Shown piece after piece: positions 21,701 to 35,014 of a DNA stretch of 64,000 nt. The translations under genes were made by a program, and so were the position numbers. Origin of the DNA: Raphanus sativus (lineage: Eukaryota; Streptophyta; Magnoliopsida; Brassicales; Brassicaceae); NCBI RefSeq assembly GCF_000801105.2, contig NC_079515.1, forward strand, positions 38,263,920 to 38,327,919, read 5' to 3'. The notes under the pieces are model-generated. The model searched no databases, was not told the origin of the DNA, and saw nothing but the letters and a program-made list of their open reading frames with translations. Within the stretch, counting starts at the first letter, position 1. The number at the start of each line of letters is the position of its first letter.

Positions 21701-23367
21701 CTAAATGGTAAAGTGGGATAAAACAAGGACTCTGAAGCTCGAATTCAGTAATAAGCCGTTCTTCAAATGGTTTCCCTAACTAACAAGGGAAAAAGGCATG
21801 TCTCAACCTTACGAAGATCGTTGTAATGACAGTTTCCGTATATAGATGATCAGCTGAATAAAAAATTATTAGTTAGCACCGAGCTTACTTGCACAGGACC
21901 AGCCGGACCGCCATCCTCATCATCATCTGGTAAAGCTTCACCATTTAAATCGAGCTCGGTAGACCTCTTCCATTCCGGAGTTGATGGGCAAATAACACTC
22001 TCGGGTTTTATTTCGTGATAAAATGTGTATAAAGCATCAATATAGTCTGGTTTATAGATTCCAGGGGGGCGGGCATCGGAAAAGATTTTTAACGCCTGAC
22101 ATCATATGATAAGATTCCTTACTCTTAGGAGTTACATGAAGTGCACAGATACAAGTACAACGAGAGAAATGAAAAAACTCACCTGTGTGACATTCATCGG
22201 CCCAGATCGCATAAGATAATGAACTATCATAAACCCTGTCCGGTTATGCCCATGTGTACAGTGGACGAGAATATACTTCTTTGAGTGTTTTAGATTTAGG
22301 ACGAACTGATTAACCTGAAGACAGTTTCTTGAGTGAGATACTAACAGTAGATAAAATTGCTTTAACAAGAACATCAAGAGAAAAATAAATTACAACATCA
22401 GGTAATGATTCCTGGGTTTTTGACAACAGAAAACATATACCTCATTGACAAACGCGTTGACAGACACATTATCTGGCACTGCATCACGACCCCTGCATGC
22501 AATCTACAAGCAAAGTAAACTAAAGATAAAGCAATCTGCTATAGCTATCACAGTACTCACGGAGGATGTGGGCATAGACAGTATGTATTCCTATTACCTT
22601 AACATGCTTGATGCCTTCTTTCTTTAGGTCTGCCGTAGAATAGTAACGAGTTGTATTTGTCAAATCAATCACTAGACCAAGCTGAAAAGATAGTGACGTT
22701 ACACAATAAGTTAGATAACGGAGAAATTAGTGTTAAATAAAAAATTAGACAGACACATATTTTCAACAAAGGACAAACAGATTCCACAAATTACCTTTCT
22801 CCCAGCTATCCTCTGGTTATGGATCACCTGTTTAAAAGAGTATCTACTACCAGGAGGCACATGATTGTTGTAAGCTTCATTCAAAGGAACTTTGGAAGGA
22901 ACGATGAATCCTATCTCATGCCCAGAAGCAGGGCAATCCAGCCAACCTGTGATATCGGACAGGCTGTCAAACAGTCACCCTATTTAAAGCATTTGCCTAA
23001 ACGGGAAAAAAAGACAAAAAAGAGTAAGAGAAGGGAGTATTATTTACCTTGAGGGAGCTTGTATCTATCATAAGCTTGAGCATTCCGGTTCTGATAGTAT
23101 TGATCACGGAAGAGTGGTTGAGAGTTATGCGTTGGCTTGTCGTATCTCATTCGTTTCCTCCTCTCTTCACGTTCCTGACACAGAATCAGAATCCATATTA
23201 TTATTAACTATTAGACTTGTATAGTACAGACTGTGGAAAAGAAATAAAAAAGTACCCACCCGTCTTGCTATTTCGACTGCAGATTCAATCCTGCCATCTT
23301 CAAGATGTCTCACATAGGGCTCATCGTCTTCTTCTTCTTCGGGTTGGGGTGAAGCATTTAAGTCCAT
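18765..23367 (-). CDS. Bifunctional mRNA capping enzyme (RNA triphosphatase-guanylyltransferase)
   Basis: Sixteen exons on the minus strand: 23260-23367, 23048-23174, 22795-22946, 22598-22681, 22441-22503, 22183-22314, 21889-22095, 21332-21454, 20784-20833, 20523-20685, 20295-20432, 19753-19860, 19563-19661, 19281-19455, 19039-19169, 18765-18890. All phases close and give 661 residues. The N-terminal half is a cysteine-phosphatase-type RNA 5'-triphosphatase with the active-site loop HCTHGHNRTG (exon 6). The C-terminal half is a guanylyltransferase with the lysine-nucleotidyl motif KADG (exon 10, YATWKADGTRY), then LLDGEM and EADGLIF. It removes the gamma-phosphate of nascent mRNA and adds GMP in the nucleus. 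It resembles At3g09100 from memory. Start MDLNASPQ at 23367; an in-frame ATG 12 bases upstream is possible. Exon 11 uses an unusual donor GTTGGA. Confidence 0.92.
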
Positions 23368-23845
23368 CGTAGCAACCATTCAAAGGGAAAATGAGCAGAG
23401 CATTAACCTAACAAATCCTTTCTCAGCAAGAAGGGCAACACAAATGCAAACTCAAAATCAGTCCCAATTCTCTCTATACTAGTATTTGAGCAAATAAAAG
23501 ATTCAAAGCCAGAGATCCACATAAGATCCGTTTACTTCTCTGCCATTTCTCTCAGCTACTAAACAGAAGAAGAACCCTAGAAGCTACGACGAATCAACAA
23601 ATCTCACTCAGCTTAACATTTTTCAAAATTCGTTCCCTAAATCGGAAAACATGGCAAGCAAGGAATCAGGTGTGTCACTATACAAGTGTGAAGACGTACT
23701 AAAGCGTTGTTCGAGGAATCAGTCTAACATCCATGGTTGATTTGAAGCAAGAGAAGTTTCGTTAACGCCGAGGAAATTCCAACGGAGAGGGTGGAGGTTC
23801 AATCGCAGGTACAGTAGGAAAAGGGAAAAGTGAAATCGGAACCCT

Positions 23846-23872
23846 AGAGAGAGAGAGAGAGAGAGAGAGAGA
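23846..23872. repeat. GA microsatellite in the capping-enzyme upstream region
   Basis: An uninterrupted (GA)n tract of about 27 bases lies ~480 bp upstream of the capping-enzyme ATG, between it and the tRNA gene, probably in the promoter or 5' leader. Confidence 0.8.
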
Positions 23873-23939
23873 CGAGTGAGGAGAGAAAAGGAATCCAACG
23901 ACTTCAACGATATACTTCTCAGTCGAGGTAAAAAAAATG

Positions 23940-24012
23940 CTCCGTTGCCGGGACTCGAACCCGGGTCTCTCGGGTGAGAGCCGAGTATCCTGACCAGCTA
24001 GACTACAACGGA
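23940..24012 (-). tRNA. tRNA-Glu (anticodon CTC)
   Basis: On the minus strand the 73-base gene starts TCCGTTGTAGTCTAGCTGG and ends CAACGGA plus discriminator G. The acceptor stem TCCGTTG/CAACGGA pairs fully. The anticodon arm is CTCGG-CTCTCAC-CCGAG with anticodon CTC. The T arm CCGGGTTCGAGTCCCGG contains the B box GGTTCGAGTCC. There is no intron. This is a standard nuclear cytosolic glutamate tRNA. It lies on the same strand as, and between, the HY2 and capping-enzyme genes, but is transcribed independently by pol III. Confidence 0.96.
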
Positions 24013-24435
24013 CGATGTTCTTATATCGTGGGAACAGTAAATAGTTTTGTAAACATAAATTTCCAAAATACTAGCACACATGATATATACCACTATAAGC
24101 TTCTGTATCTACACACTTAACTACATAGAAAAAAGAAGGAATAAACAATAACAGCTTGATAAATAATACAAAATCATAAATATAAACTGCAAACAGTTTG
24201 ATTGTTGATATATCTAATGGAAAGGAAAAAAAAATGGTGATGACAATCATGCAATTTACCAACAGAGTATAAACAATGGTAACAACACATTAACTAACCA
24301 GTGTTGGTAACTCAAAAACACTCATATGAAGATGCTTACTAAAGTATTAACACACATAGCTGAGAGAGACTCTTCTTGCTGTTTTTTTTCTTATTCCTCC
24401 TACTTCCTCAAGTTCACTTCATGTTCTGCTGTTGT
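24013..24435. other. Spacer between tRNA-Glu and the HY2 stop
   Basis: AT-rich, with no coding frame of note. It contains the 3' untranslated region of HY2 near 24380-24435 and presumably the tRNA 5' flank. Confidence 0.4.
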
Positions 24436-26249
24436 TTAGCCGATGAATAGCCCATTTGAATCCCATGGCCGAGTTTCAAAAGACTTCCCAACGATGCTTC
24501 TTTTGTCACTCACAGCTCCATCTTCTGTTTGGTACTCTGGAAAGTAATCAATGAATGTTTTTGTGCCCAACTCATTCACCCCATTGAACAGAAAATCTCT
24601 CAGCAACTCCTGGTTTTGTTCAAAAATCATTTATTAACAACATCTTCACAAGAAACAACAAGTGAAACCACTATACCTTTGCCTTAGCTTCACCAATTAG
24701 TTTTCTAAGAAGACCATGTCCAGGATCCTACCAACACCAGACAAAGATTCACTCTTAACAACAAATACAGAATACAATGTCTTGTTTAAAAAGAAAGTCA
24801 ATCACCTTTTGTGCTCGCCATGTCAGGTACTTGTGCTGTGCTTCACGATTAGCTCTCACCTGAGATGGCTCCATCTCCTCCTTCACTTGTATCGTCATCT
24901 CAAACCATGCCTTTTAGGGTAAGAGAAACACATGTTTGACTGTTAAACCTTAGGTTTTTAGCCAAGCAACACACAAGTTCTGAGTAATACACCTGATAGT
25001 ATTCAAGAAACGCAGTGAACAAAGCCTTGTGCTTCTCTTGGCTAGACGAGAATCTGGTCCACATCACCAAAGGTGAAAAAAACTTTATGGATTCACCGGT
25101 TAGTTTACCTCCCCATGGGAAAATCTGCATGAAGAAACCTCAGATCAGTTCATCTGCATAGTGTTTTTTCTTCTACATGTTTTTTCTTGTGCTAACCTCA
25201 TCATATTTGTGGTATATGGACATTATGTTTTTGTAATACTTGTCTTGGTAATCTGTCTGGTAAGTCAACTGATGCAAAGGATTCAGGTCCCTAAGAAAAC
25301 AGTAAGCTTTTGGGTATCAAGTCTCAATCTTTCAGACAGCATAGACAGGATTTAACTCCAAGCACATCTAGAAAATGACTTACAGCACCACTATGTTGGT
25401 GTTGGCAGATGTGAAGAAGTTAGCACAGAATATAGGTGTGTCATACTCAGGCTCCATGAAACCAGCAAAGTCAAAAACCTACAGAACATGCCCAAAGGGA
25501 ACACTAGAAACAATCACAAACCATAAGAGATGGTGAGAAATGAGGACTACAGCAACAATGTTCTTTCACACAAAGATACTAAAGCTTTAAATATTCAAAG
25601 ATAATAGTTATATACCTGCATCGTCTCGTTCTCAATGGCCATGCTCCGCAACAGTCTAATCTTTGGAGACTTGAAAGCAAGCATTTCAAGTTGGGTTTTC
25701 CCATCAAGTCCAGTCATGCTACTGTACCTTTCCTGAAAATTAAAAGAAAAGAAGCATCCTTTAGCAGAGTCAAGCTTGCCCTAAAATGGAAATGGATCAG
25801 TTCCATGTACACTTGGACGCTATGCATAAAACACATACATAATATCCCACAGAAACAAAATAAAGATTCAATATGAGTTATACAAATGTGACAGCTATAT
25901 AAATAATTGAATCTTAACTTCACCAGAATCTTTGTGTACTTGCATTGTTTTGTCCTAATGATAACTCGAGTTCAATGTAACCAAAAACAAATGCTTGTTA
26001 TGGTCTGTGTACTAATGACAACTAAAGTTCAAAGTAATTGCATTCTACCTGGAGAGGTGAAGGCTCAAGAACGAGCCTTTTCCTGGTTTCTTGCAGAGCA
26101 GACTCGGCGAAGTCCTTATACGAAACAGCAGAGACGCTGAATGAGAATCTTTGACTTCTCCTTCTCAACGTGAGATTGGTGTTCCTAGAGGTTAGTACAG
26201 GAGGGTTTGCTGACTTGAAGCACGGCCCAATTGAAGATCCTAACTCCAT
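24436..26249 (-). CDS. HY2: Phytochromobilin:ferredoxin oxidoreductase, chloroplastic (HY2)
   Basis: Eight exons on the minus strand: 26049-26249, 25616-25732, 25384-25478, 25197-25290, 24993-25124, 24806-24910, 24677-24727, 24436-24609. Phases close and give 322 residues, close to the Arabidopsis length. Residues 1-40 are basic and Ser-rich with almost no acids, as in a chloroplast transit peptide. The rest is a ferredoxin-dependent bilin reductase: VFDFAGFMEPEYDTPIFCANFF, IFPWGGKLTGESIKFFSPLVMWTRF and the end GTKTFIDYFPEYQ match HY2 (At3g09150) as I remember it. The enzyme reduces biliverdin IXalpha to phytochromobilin, the chromophore of all phytochromes, in plastids. The 3' donor of exon 3 splits a Leu codon. 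No damage is seen; it appears functional. Confidence 0.95.
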
Positions 26250-26835
26250 TTGATAAAAGCTAATTTACAAAACTCAACACACACAAGTATAAGTGAATCT
26301 AATGACTCCTTCCTCTGTCCCTTTCTTGAAGACTCTTCAAATTCTTCACCGAAACTAAAAATATCTTAATCAAGAACGAAGCTCAACTCCTGGAGAAAAG
26401 AAAATGAGGAAGAAGAATAGAACTGGATATGATTGCAATATGTAGAAACAAAATCATGTTTATTCTGTTTTTATTAATTAAAGGGCCGGGCTGGGCCGGG
26501 CCGAGATTTGGGCTTTAGTCTATCTGGCGATACTGGTGATACATAAAAGGAAAAAACACTTGTAGCATCTACATGATTGAACCTCCATCGATCATCTTCG
26601 AAATCAGTGGACTACAAGGACGAATCGTTAGTAGGAATATTCAATTAGTTCTTTTCTTGATGAAATTATCAAAACATTTAAACATCTCAAAAGAAACGAA
26701 AACTTCTTCATACTAAAAAGACAATAACATAAATCTGAATTTGTCAAAATCAAGAACATTGAAAACATCGTTTGTAAAGAAGCGACACTTGTGTAGCATC
26801 GACAAAAACATAACCTCGATAGATATATTATTAAT
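26250..26835. other. HY2 promoter and RPP0 3' flank
   Basis: A short GC-rich run at about 26484-26506 repeats GGGCCGGG, including TGGGCC/GGGCT-type site II words upstream of HY2. No gene is seen between 26250 and 26835. Confidence 0.4.
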
Positions 26836-28518
26836 CTATTCATCACCGAACATATCGAAACCACCGTAGTCTTCTTCATCTGATTCCTCAACAACTTCCT
26901 TCTTCTCCTCGACCTTGGCAGCTCCACCTGAAGCACCACCACCTGCATCTGCAGACACCGCCGCTACAGCAACAGCGAACTTGCTAGGATCCTGCATCAG
27001 AATCATCATGACAGAGCGTTAACATATAAACTTACAAACAAAGCACTTCAATATCACATAAAAGAGTTGCACAATTTGAGTAGACTAACCTTCAAGTACT
27101 CCTTGACCTTCTCTGCTTGTGGGAAAGTGTACTCAGTGGCAATAGAGATAGCCAATGCATTCTTGTAGGCGTTGATGAACATATGCGGGGCGGCAGCGAG
27201 TGTAGGGTAAGAGATGGCTAGAGCCAAGGAAGTGACCATGGAGATACCAGCAGCAAACTTCTGGACAAGGTCGTCTTCTGTCAGATCAAGAACCTCTGGG
27301 CTGAAGACTGAGCCATTGTCGTAAACAGACTGGACAACAAGACCGTATGAAAACGGCCTGATTCCAAGTTTGGCTAGAAGGGCGGCCTCGGAAGAACCGA
27401 CCTTGTCGCCTTGCTTGATGAGCTCAACAGGGGTGATGATTTCGACTGTACCCTTGTTAATCTTAGTTGGGATGTTAAGAACCTACAAATCCCCAAACAC
27501 ATATTTATGAGTTAATAATAACTTAACAAACAAGTCAGAGTACTACAAAGCATGAATAACCACAAACCTGGAAGAAAGATGTCTGGGATGGATCTAAACC
27601 GGTGTTTCCAGGCTGGACAACCACATCTATTGGGGCAACCAAACCAACACGAGCAGGAGCACCAACCTGTTCATATTACAAAACAGAGATACATAAACGA
27701 GAGAGTTCCATCTCAATCCAATCACATAGAGAAAGCATCAAATATTTACAGAAGCTGATGCGGAAGACAGTAATCATTTTAGCTATAAAAAAAATACTAT
27801 TAACAACAGAGCTATCATTTCTTATGAACTAACAGCTAAATGTGAAACTAAATGTAATTAAGAACTCATTCATGTATAGTAATCATTTTAGCTACACATA
27901 CTAATTAAGACAGAACTATGTAACATTAAATACAAAGAAAAATATAAGAGACATTTAGTTAAAAACTCATTCATGTATGATAAAGTTGATGCAGAAGACA
28001 ATAATAATTTTCGCTATACATTCCATTAAGACAGTAAAGAGCTATGGAACAGCAAGTAAGAACTCAATCATGTCTATAAATGATTGAAAAAGCTATAATC
28101 AAACCTTGTACTTGGCAACTTCCTCGCTCACTTCCTTGAGGTCACCCTTGGTGAAGATCAAACCAACATTTCCCTAAACACAAAAACACATCCCAATAAA
28201 AATCAAAACTTTCCAATAAAAATCAAAACTTTCGATTAAAATCTTAAAAAACGTGAAACGAACCTGAAGGAGGGGCATGAGGTTGAGGATTCCAGTGTTT
28301 CCGGTGTTCTCAGCGTGAATCTTAACCGAACGCTTCATCATGGTGTTCTTCCCCATGAGCACCACTGAGTCACCACGAAGACCCTTCCTGATGTTCTGTA
28401 GCTGAGTCGATCCGACGTTGTCGGCGGCGACGACCAGGATCTGAGTGAACTCGTCGATGAGCTGGCATAGCTTCGCGTCGTAAGCGATCTTCTTCTCCGC
28501 CTTTGTTGCCTTCACCAT
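26836..28518 (-). CDS. RPP0: 60S acidic ribosomal protein P0 (uL10)
   Basis: Five exons on the minus strand: 28264-28518, 28105-28173, 27568-27666, 27090-27482, 26836-26991, giving 323 residues. The N-terminal uL10 fold is clear ([22 protein letters not shown]), as is the loop [21 protein letters not shown]. Then come the helical P1/P2-binding part and an Ala/Gly-rich hinge ([20 protein letters not shown]), and an acidic tail [18 protein letters not shown]0 anchors P1/P2 dimers on the 60S stalk and recruits translation GTPases. It corresponds to Arabidopsis RPP0B (At3g09200) by order. The last residues differ from the usual GFGLFD-type P-stalk ending (here GFDMFGDE). The rest of the gene looks fully functional. 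Confidence 0.95.
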
Positions 28519-28860
28519 TGTTGCTGCTCACAGGATAAAGGCTTCTGTTTCCCCTCTTTGTCTATAAAAATGAACGGCGGTGTGAGAAAGAAACTAGGGT
28601 TTTGGTTTCGTTTTTATACTAATCTAAGGGTTTCTTATTAACGACCTGAATCCAACGGTTCGTGTTTGTTTACTTACTTACTGATCTGACGGCTCTTGCT
28701 TTACTTTAATGATTTTGGGCTTTTCTTTATTAGGCCTCACTCCAGTATTATACAGCTTAATATAGTATTGTTGGGTCTAGACCGTTTTAAGTTGAATAAA
28801 AGGCCTAAGTAGGCCAATCAGTCTAGTGAAATTTCCCGCCATAGCCGAAACTGATCGCTT
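28519..28860 (-). promoter_or_regulatory. RPP0 promoter with telo-box and site II-like words
   Basis: Upstream of the P0 start codon the minus strand carries AAACCCTAG (plus CTAGGGTTT around 28602-28610) and a second AAACCCTT (about 28627). Further up, GGCCC/AGCCCA-type words lie near 28716-28735. Telo-box plus site II (TGGGCY) is the typical promoter pair of plant ribosomal-protein genes. A TTTCCCGCC E2F-like word occurs at about 28832. The function is inferred from motif content. Confidence 0.6.
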
Positions 28861-29092
28861 ACGTAAATTACTTAAATATCCCCGGGAAGATAAGACAGAC
28901 TTAATGATAAGGGTAATAAAGTAAATGTAACTGTAGAGTGTGAAAGAGTAAACAACACTCGAAAGCTTGTGAACTGTTTGTTTTTTGGAGTAACTGTTTG
29001 TTATTAGTTTGAAAAAGAGTAATCTTTGATCCTTCTGGTTGCTTGTACTAGTATAGATATATAAACTAATAGCTTGTGAAATGCAACTGTAA

Positions 29093-29315
29093 TGTGATCT
29101 GCGGAATTACTAATCCGTTTCAGTGTGAACTGAAAAAAAAATCTGGAAAAGAGTAAACTTTGGATCACTGTTTTTGAGTTCGAAAGGAGGAACATTTATT
29201 CTTGTGATTTCTTGTATGCTATACTGTATTGTGATCTGCGGAATCACTAGTCCGTTTTAGTGTGAACTGAATAAACCTGGAAAAGAGTAACCTTTGGATC
29301 TTTGTTTCTGAGTTA
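29093..29315. repeat. Imperfect tandem repeat, ~137-bp period
   Basis: TGTGATCTGCGGAAT is found at 29093 and again at 29230. Each copy is followed by (A/G)TCCGTTT.AGTGTGAACTGA and then CTGGAAAAGAGTAA.CTTTGGATC. A third weaker partial copy (AAAAGAGTAATCTTTGATCC) precedes at about 29013. The repeat is not coding. Confidence 0.75.
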
Positions 29316-29473
29316 GGTTTATTTGAGGATAGTAACTTTGGTTGGCTATAGTTTTCGTTTGTTTGTAGTTGATTATCCGCAAGTTTTGTGTTATTTTAGT
29401 GTCAAATTTTATTCTCTGGTTCAATAGCATTTCATCAGTAACACTTCTTTTGTCTTATTTTTATGTTTATAAA

Positions 29474-29691
29474 GAGGTAGAGGATCAGGCTATCATCACA
29501 GCACATGGCATCCACGGAAACAAATGGTCTGTAATCGCTAAGCTCCTCCCAGGAAGAACAGATAACGCTATCAAGAACCACTGGAACGCCACTCTAAGTC
29601 GTCGATGCATGGACTTTCAAATGCTAACGACCAATCTATCCACCAGAAACTTTGTCCCGGAAGATTCTGGATTTGATAGAACGATGAATAC
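29474..29691 (+). pseudogene. R2R3-MYB remnant: isolated R3 repeat
   Basis: An open stretch encodes [18 protein letters not shown] and then [16 protein letters not shown], the DNA-contacting second MYB repeat (R3) with its spaced tryptophans and the near-invariant [11 protein letters not shown] helix. It is followed by SRRCMDFQM and EDSGFDRT, which resemble the AtMYB25/MYB109 subgroup as I recall it. The R2 repeat and a start codon are missing upstream (no MYB-like sequence in 29320-29470), and the frame ends at 29753. Arabidopsis has MYB1 near this place (At3g09230), but the fragment reads closer to the MYB25 group, so it could be a decayed local gene or a retrocopy/fragment. It is unlikely to make a DNA-binding protein. 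Confidence 0.75.
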
Positions 29692-29963
29692 AATCGCTTT
29701 GTATCATGACTTAGTAGAAATAGTTTTTTTCTATACTTATGAGTTTGAGTGTTGACCTTTGTATCATGACTTAGGAACAAGCCTACTAATTAGTGTGAAA
29801 CACTATCTTGTTTTAGCACACAAAAATTTGATTGGTACATCAAAGAGATTCTCTCAAATGAAACAAACAAGTATACATGCTATGTGTAATGTGTTGACAT
29901 TTCTAAACACGTATGTAGAGAGAAGGAAGCTATACTAATCTTGGTTTTGTTGTTGTTGTAACT

Positions 29964-32516
<2,553 letters not shown>

Positions 32517-33349
32517 CGCCGGCAATGTAGACTTAAACTTTTGAAGTGCGCTTGGTGAAACTCCCGCGCGCCACCGGGAATAATTTATATACTTATTTCT
32601 TTTTTCTATAAATACTGTATACAGCACCGATCTTTTTTTTTATAATACTAGTTCTGAAAATATCAACGTTGATTTATATTATTTAAGATACGAAAAATGT
32701 CAACAGAATCTTGCTATATTATAAATAATTTAGTTTTCTCATGACTGGCAAAGGACGAACATAGGATATTTGTTGAATTTCGTCTCCATTTTCAAATGTA
32801 TCATCACTTAGTCTTAGAATTTAATTATAAACAGAAGAAAATCTCATTTAAACAATTTATTTTCGTAGGTTTTACCACAGATTTTCGAGATTGGGGAGTG
32901 TGATATCCATATATCATAATCATCATCCATACTGTAATTTTGTAAACAATTCCCATATCAAATCGTTTTAGTATATTTTGCTCATGCCTTGCAAAAAGAA
33001 AACATATAGAAACTCTTTTTTTTTTTTGTCAACCATATAGAAACTCTATATTTCATAATGGGACGCTCGTTTAGGTTAATTATATGCTGAAATTAATTGA
33101 AATTGAGAAAAATGGCATTTATATACCAAACTTTCACATATTCTCCAAAAAAATACAAACTTCTCTCGTTAATCCAAATAAATCACAAACTTATATTCAC
33201 TAAGCCATATAAGATACATTTTTTAGTCAACTTAAAAATCGCCGTCTAAACCAACGTTTAGCATTCTTAGTTACTGATATGCAGATTGGCCAATTGAACA
33301 AACTTGTGTCGTCTGCATAAGAAGCCTTGATATCAAAAAAAAAAAAAAA
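32517..33349. other. BSK promoter and AT-rich spacer
   Basis: The ~830 bp upstream of the BSK start is AT-rich with no coding signal. A T/TC-rich stretch lies near 33018-33050. Confidence 0.4.
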
Positions 33350-33604
33350 GCGACGCACCAAGCGACAATGTGAAGTTCTTCAGCGAGAGGTATAAGGTTT
33401 TGCTCGCAAGTCGCAACTCTCCAAGGCTTTGATTGAATCATCCCAATTTGCGAAAACGTTGTCATTGAGGAAACTCTCGCCGGTGAGGTAGATGAGATTT
33501 GCATCTCTATAGTTTTCACTCATTTGGAGATACGCTGCTGCACATCTTAGGCTCACCACGTTTTCATTTTTCAGCTGTGACATCAATTCTTGCACCGTAA
33601 CAGA
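33350..33604 (-). pseudogene. NPH3/RPT2-like protein remnant
   Basis: Minus-strand frame SVTVQELMSQLKNENVVSLRCAAAYLQM then DANLIYLTGESFLNDNVFANWDDSIKALESC is the start of an NPH3 domain, where BTB-NPH3 proteins read '..RCAAEYLEMTE..NL..KTE.FLN..V..NW.DSI.AL..CE'. Directly after ALESC the frame shifts, and PLAEELHIV continues it in another frame (about 33390-33362), then the similarity stops. BTB domain, most of NPH3 and splice context are absent. The family acts as CUL3 adaptors in blue-light and auxin-transport signalling. This piece is non-functional and I do not know its parent gene. Confidence 0.75.
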
Positions 33605-33606
33605 AC

Positions 33607-33793
33607 TTGGGCACGAGCAAAAGAGTGTTTCTGGCCACCGACAATGGCATGAAGCTGAGCAAGACAAGTTGTCTCAGAGGCTTTTGCAAAAGAGTGTTTC
33701 TAGATATCCACTTCTTGACAACAACGGAGACTTGATGCATGATGATGAAAACAATAGTGATGCTATGAGTGACAAGCCAAATGAGAAAATTTG
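33607..33793 (+). other. Coding-like fragment, unknown
   Basis: Plus-strand frame HEQKSVSGHRQWHEAEQDKL then QRLLQKSV..YPLLDNNGDLMHDDENNSDAMSDKP ends at a stop near 33793. The acidic, hydrophilic composition looks like a protein C-terminus. The 16-mer GCAAAAGAGTGTTTCT appears twice (about 33617 and 33686). No start, no introns and no family match are recognised. It abuts the NPH3 remnant on the other strand, so both may be part of one rearranged insertion. Confidence 0.35.
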
Positions 33794-33957
33794 ACTCAGT
33801 ATTATTGTATTTGATTAGTTATACTTATGCAGATGGCAGGTTTGGCCTTGTACTTGGATCATCACATCTGGTTTAAGTCCAGTTGAGCAAAGCCTAATTA
33901 CAGATTATAAAAAAAGAAGGAGAAAACCATTGAAGAAGTAGAAGAAGAAGAGAACTG

Positions 33958-33979
33958 ACCACGTGTCCACGTGTGACCA
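33958..33979. promoter_or_regulatory. Double G-box (CACGTG twice)
   Basis: GACCACGTGTCCACGTGTG contains two CACGTG cores 10 bases apart, of the ABRE/PIF-binding type. The nearest start codons are over 1 kb away on either side, so the regulated gene is unclear. Confidence 0.45.
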
Positions 33980-35014
33980 CTTAGAAGAAGTAGAGGAAGC
34001 TCAATAAGCGGTGTGTTTCCCGGGGGACGAGTGAGTTGGCTTTTGTTTTTCAACTATTTTTCTGTCATTCTTTGGACATGTTCAAGTTGTTTTGTTAATT
34101 ACACTGTGACATTTTTTCTAGTAATGACAATTTCAGTGTTTGCAGTAGTTTTTTGTGTTTTTGTGCTTCTTTAATGTTTGTGCATGTCTCTGTGAATAAA
34201 AAATGAACGCGACAAAAAGAAAGAAACTCAAAACTTGTTACACAAGCCAACCGTACAATACAAAGACCATCACAAAATAAGCAGATTGACAAGAGTTTTA
34301 GAAGACCAAGTACTACGGACTCAAAGAGATCATCATCACTGAGTCAAAGCACATAATCCCAAAGTTTTGGACCAAAAGTCCTAAGTATTCTTTTGTATAT
34401 CACTAAGCCATGACCCAAAAGTCTTGGAGCAAAAACTCATACATTGAATACATGCACCACACTAATAACATGTAACAAATCAAGGTATACATCAGGACAT
34501 TTTGCATAGCTACACAATGCTTTCAACGTTAACTTGTAGCTAAGTTGAAACTCTGTTAAACAACCTAACATATTTTGCGGCTAACATGAAACAACATTTA
34601 GGAAGATGAGAGATTAACACTATTAAAGACTTATAATTAAGTAGAGTTACCATCTCTGTGATGCGGTTAAGGCTGTCGGTATCTCTATTTGCTTCTTGAA
34701 ACCCATATATCTCATCCTTTGAATAACCTGTTAAGTTTGTTATTGTAATCTCTCATTCTCTCTCTCGTCACTCTTGTATAAGAACAACACACCCCTTTTA
34801 CTGAACAATACCTGCCTTGTGTAAATCCAAATAGAAAAGGATCCAAAGTACAGGAATGATTACAAAAGGAAATATCACAGAGGTCTCATAGCGTTCTTAT
34901 GTACAAGCATGGAAAACTCATGACTCTTATTCCTCTTATCCATAGCGAAAATATAAAAGATCCCAACTTGAAAAGTCTCTATTTTCAACCTCGGCTTTGC
35001 TCCCTTCTTCCCCA
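33980..35014. other. Spacer, no gene seen
   Basis: Contains the 3' flank of the unknown minus-strand gene. There are no repeats or coding chains I can support. Confidence 0.4.
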
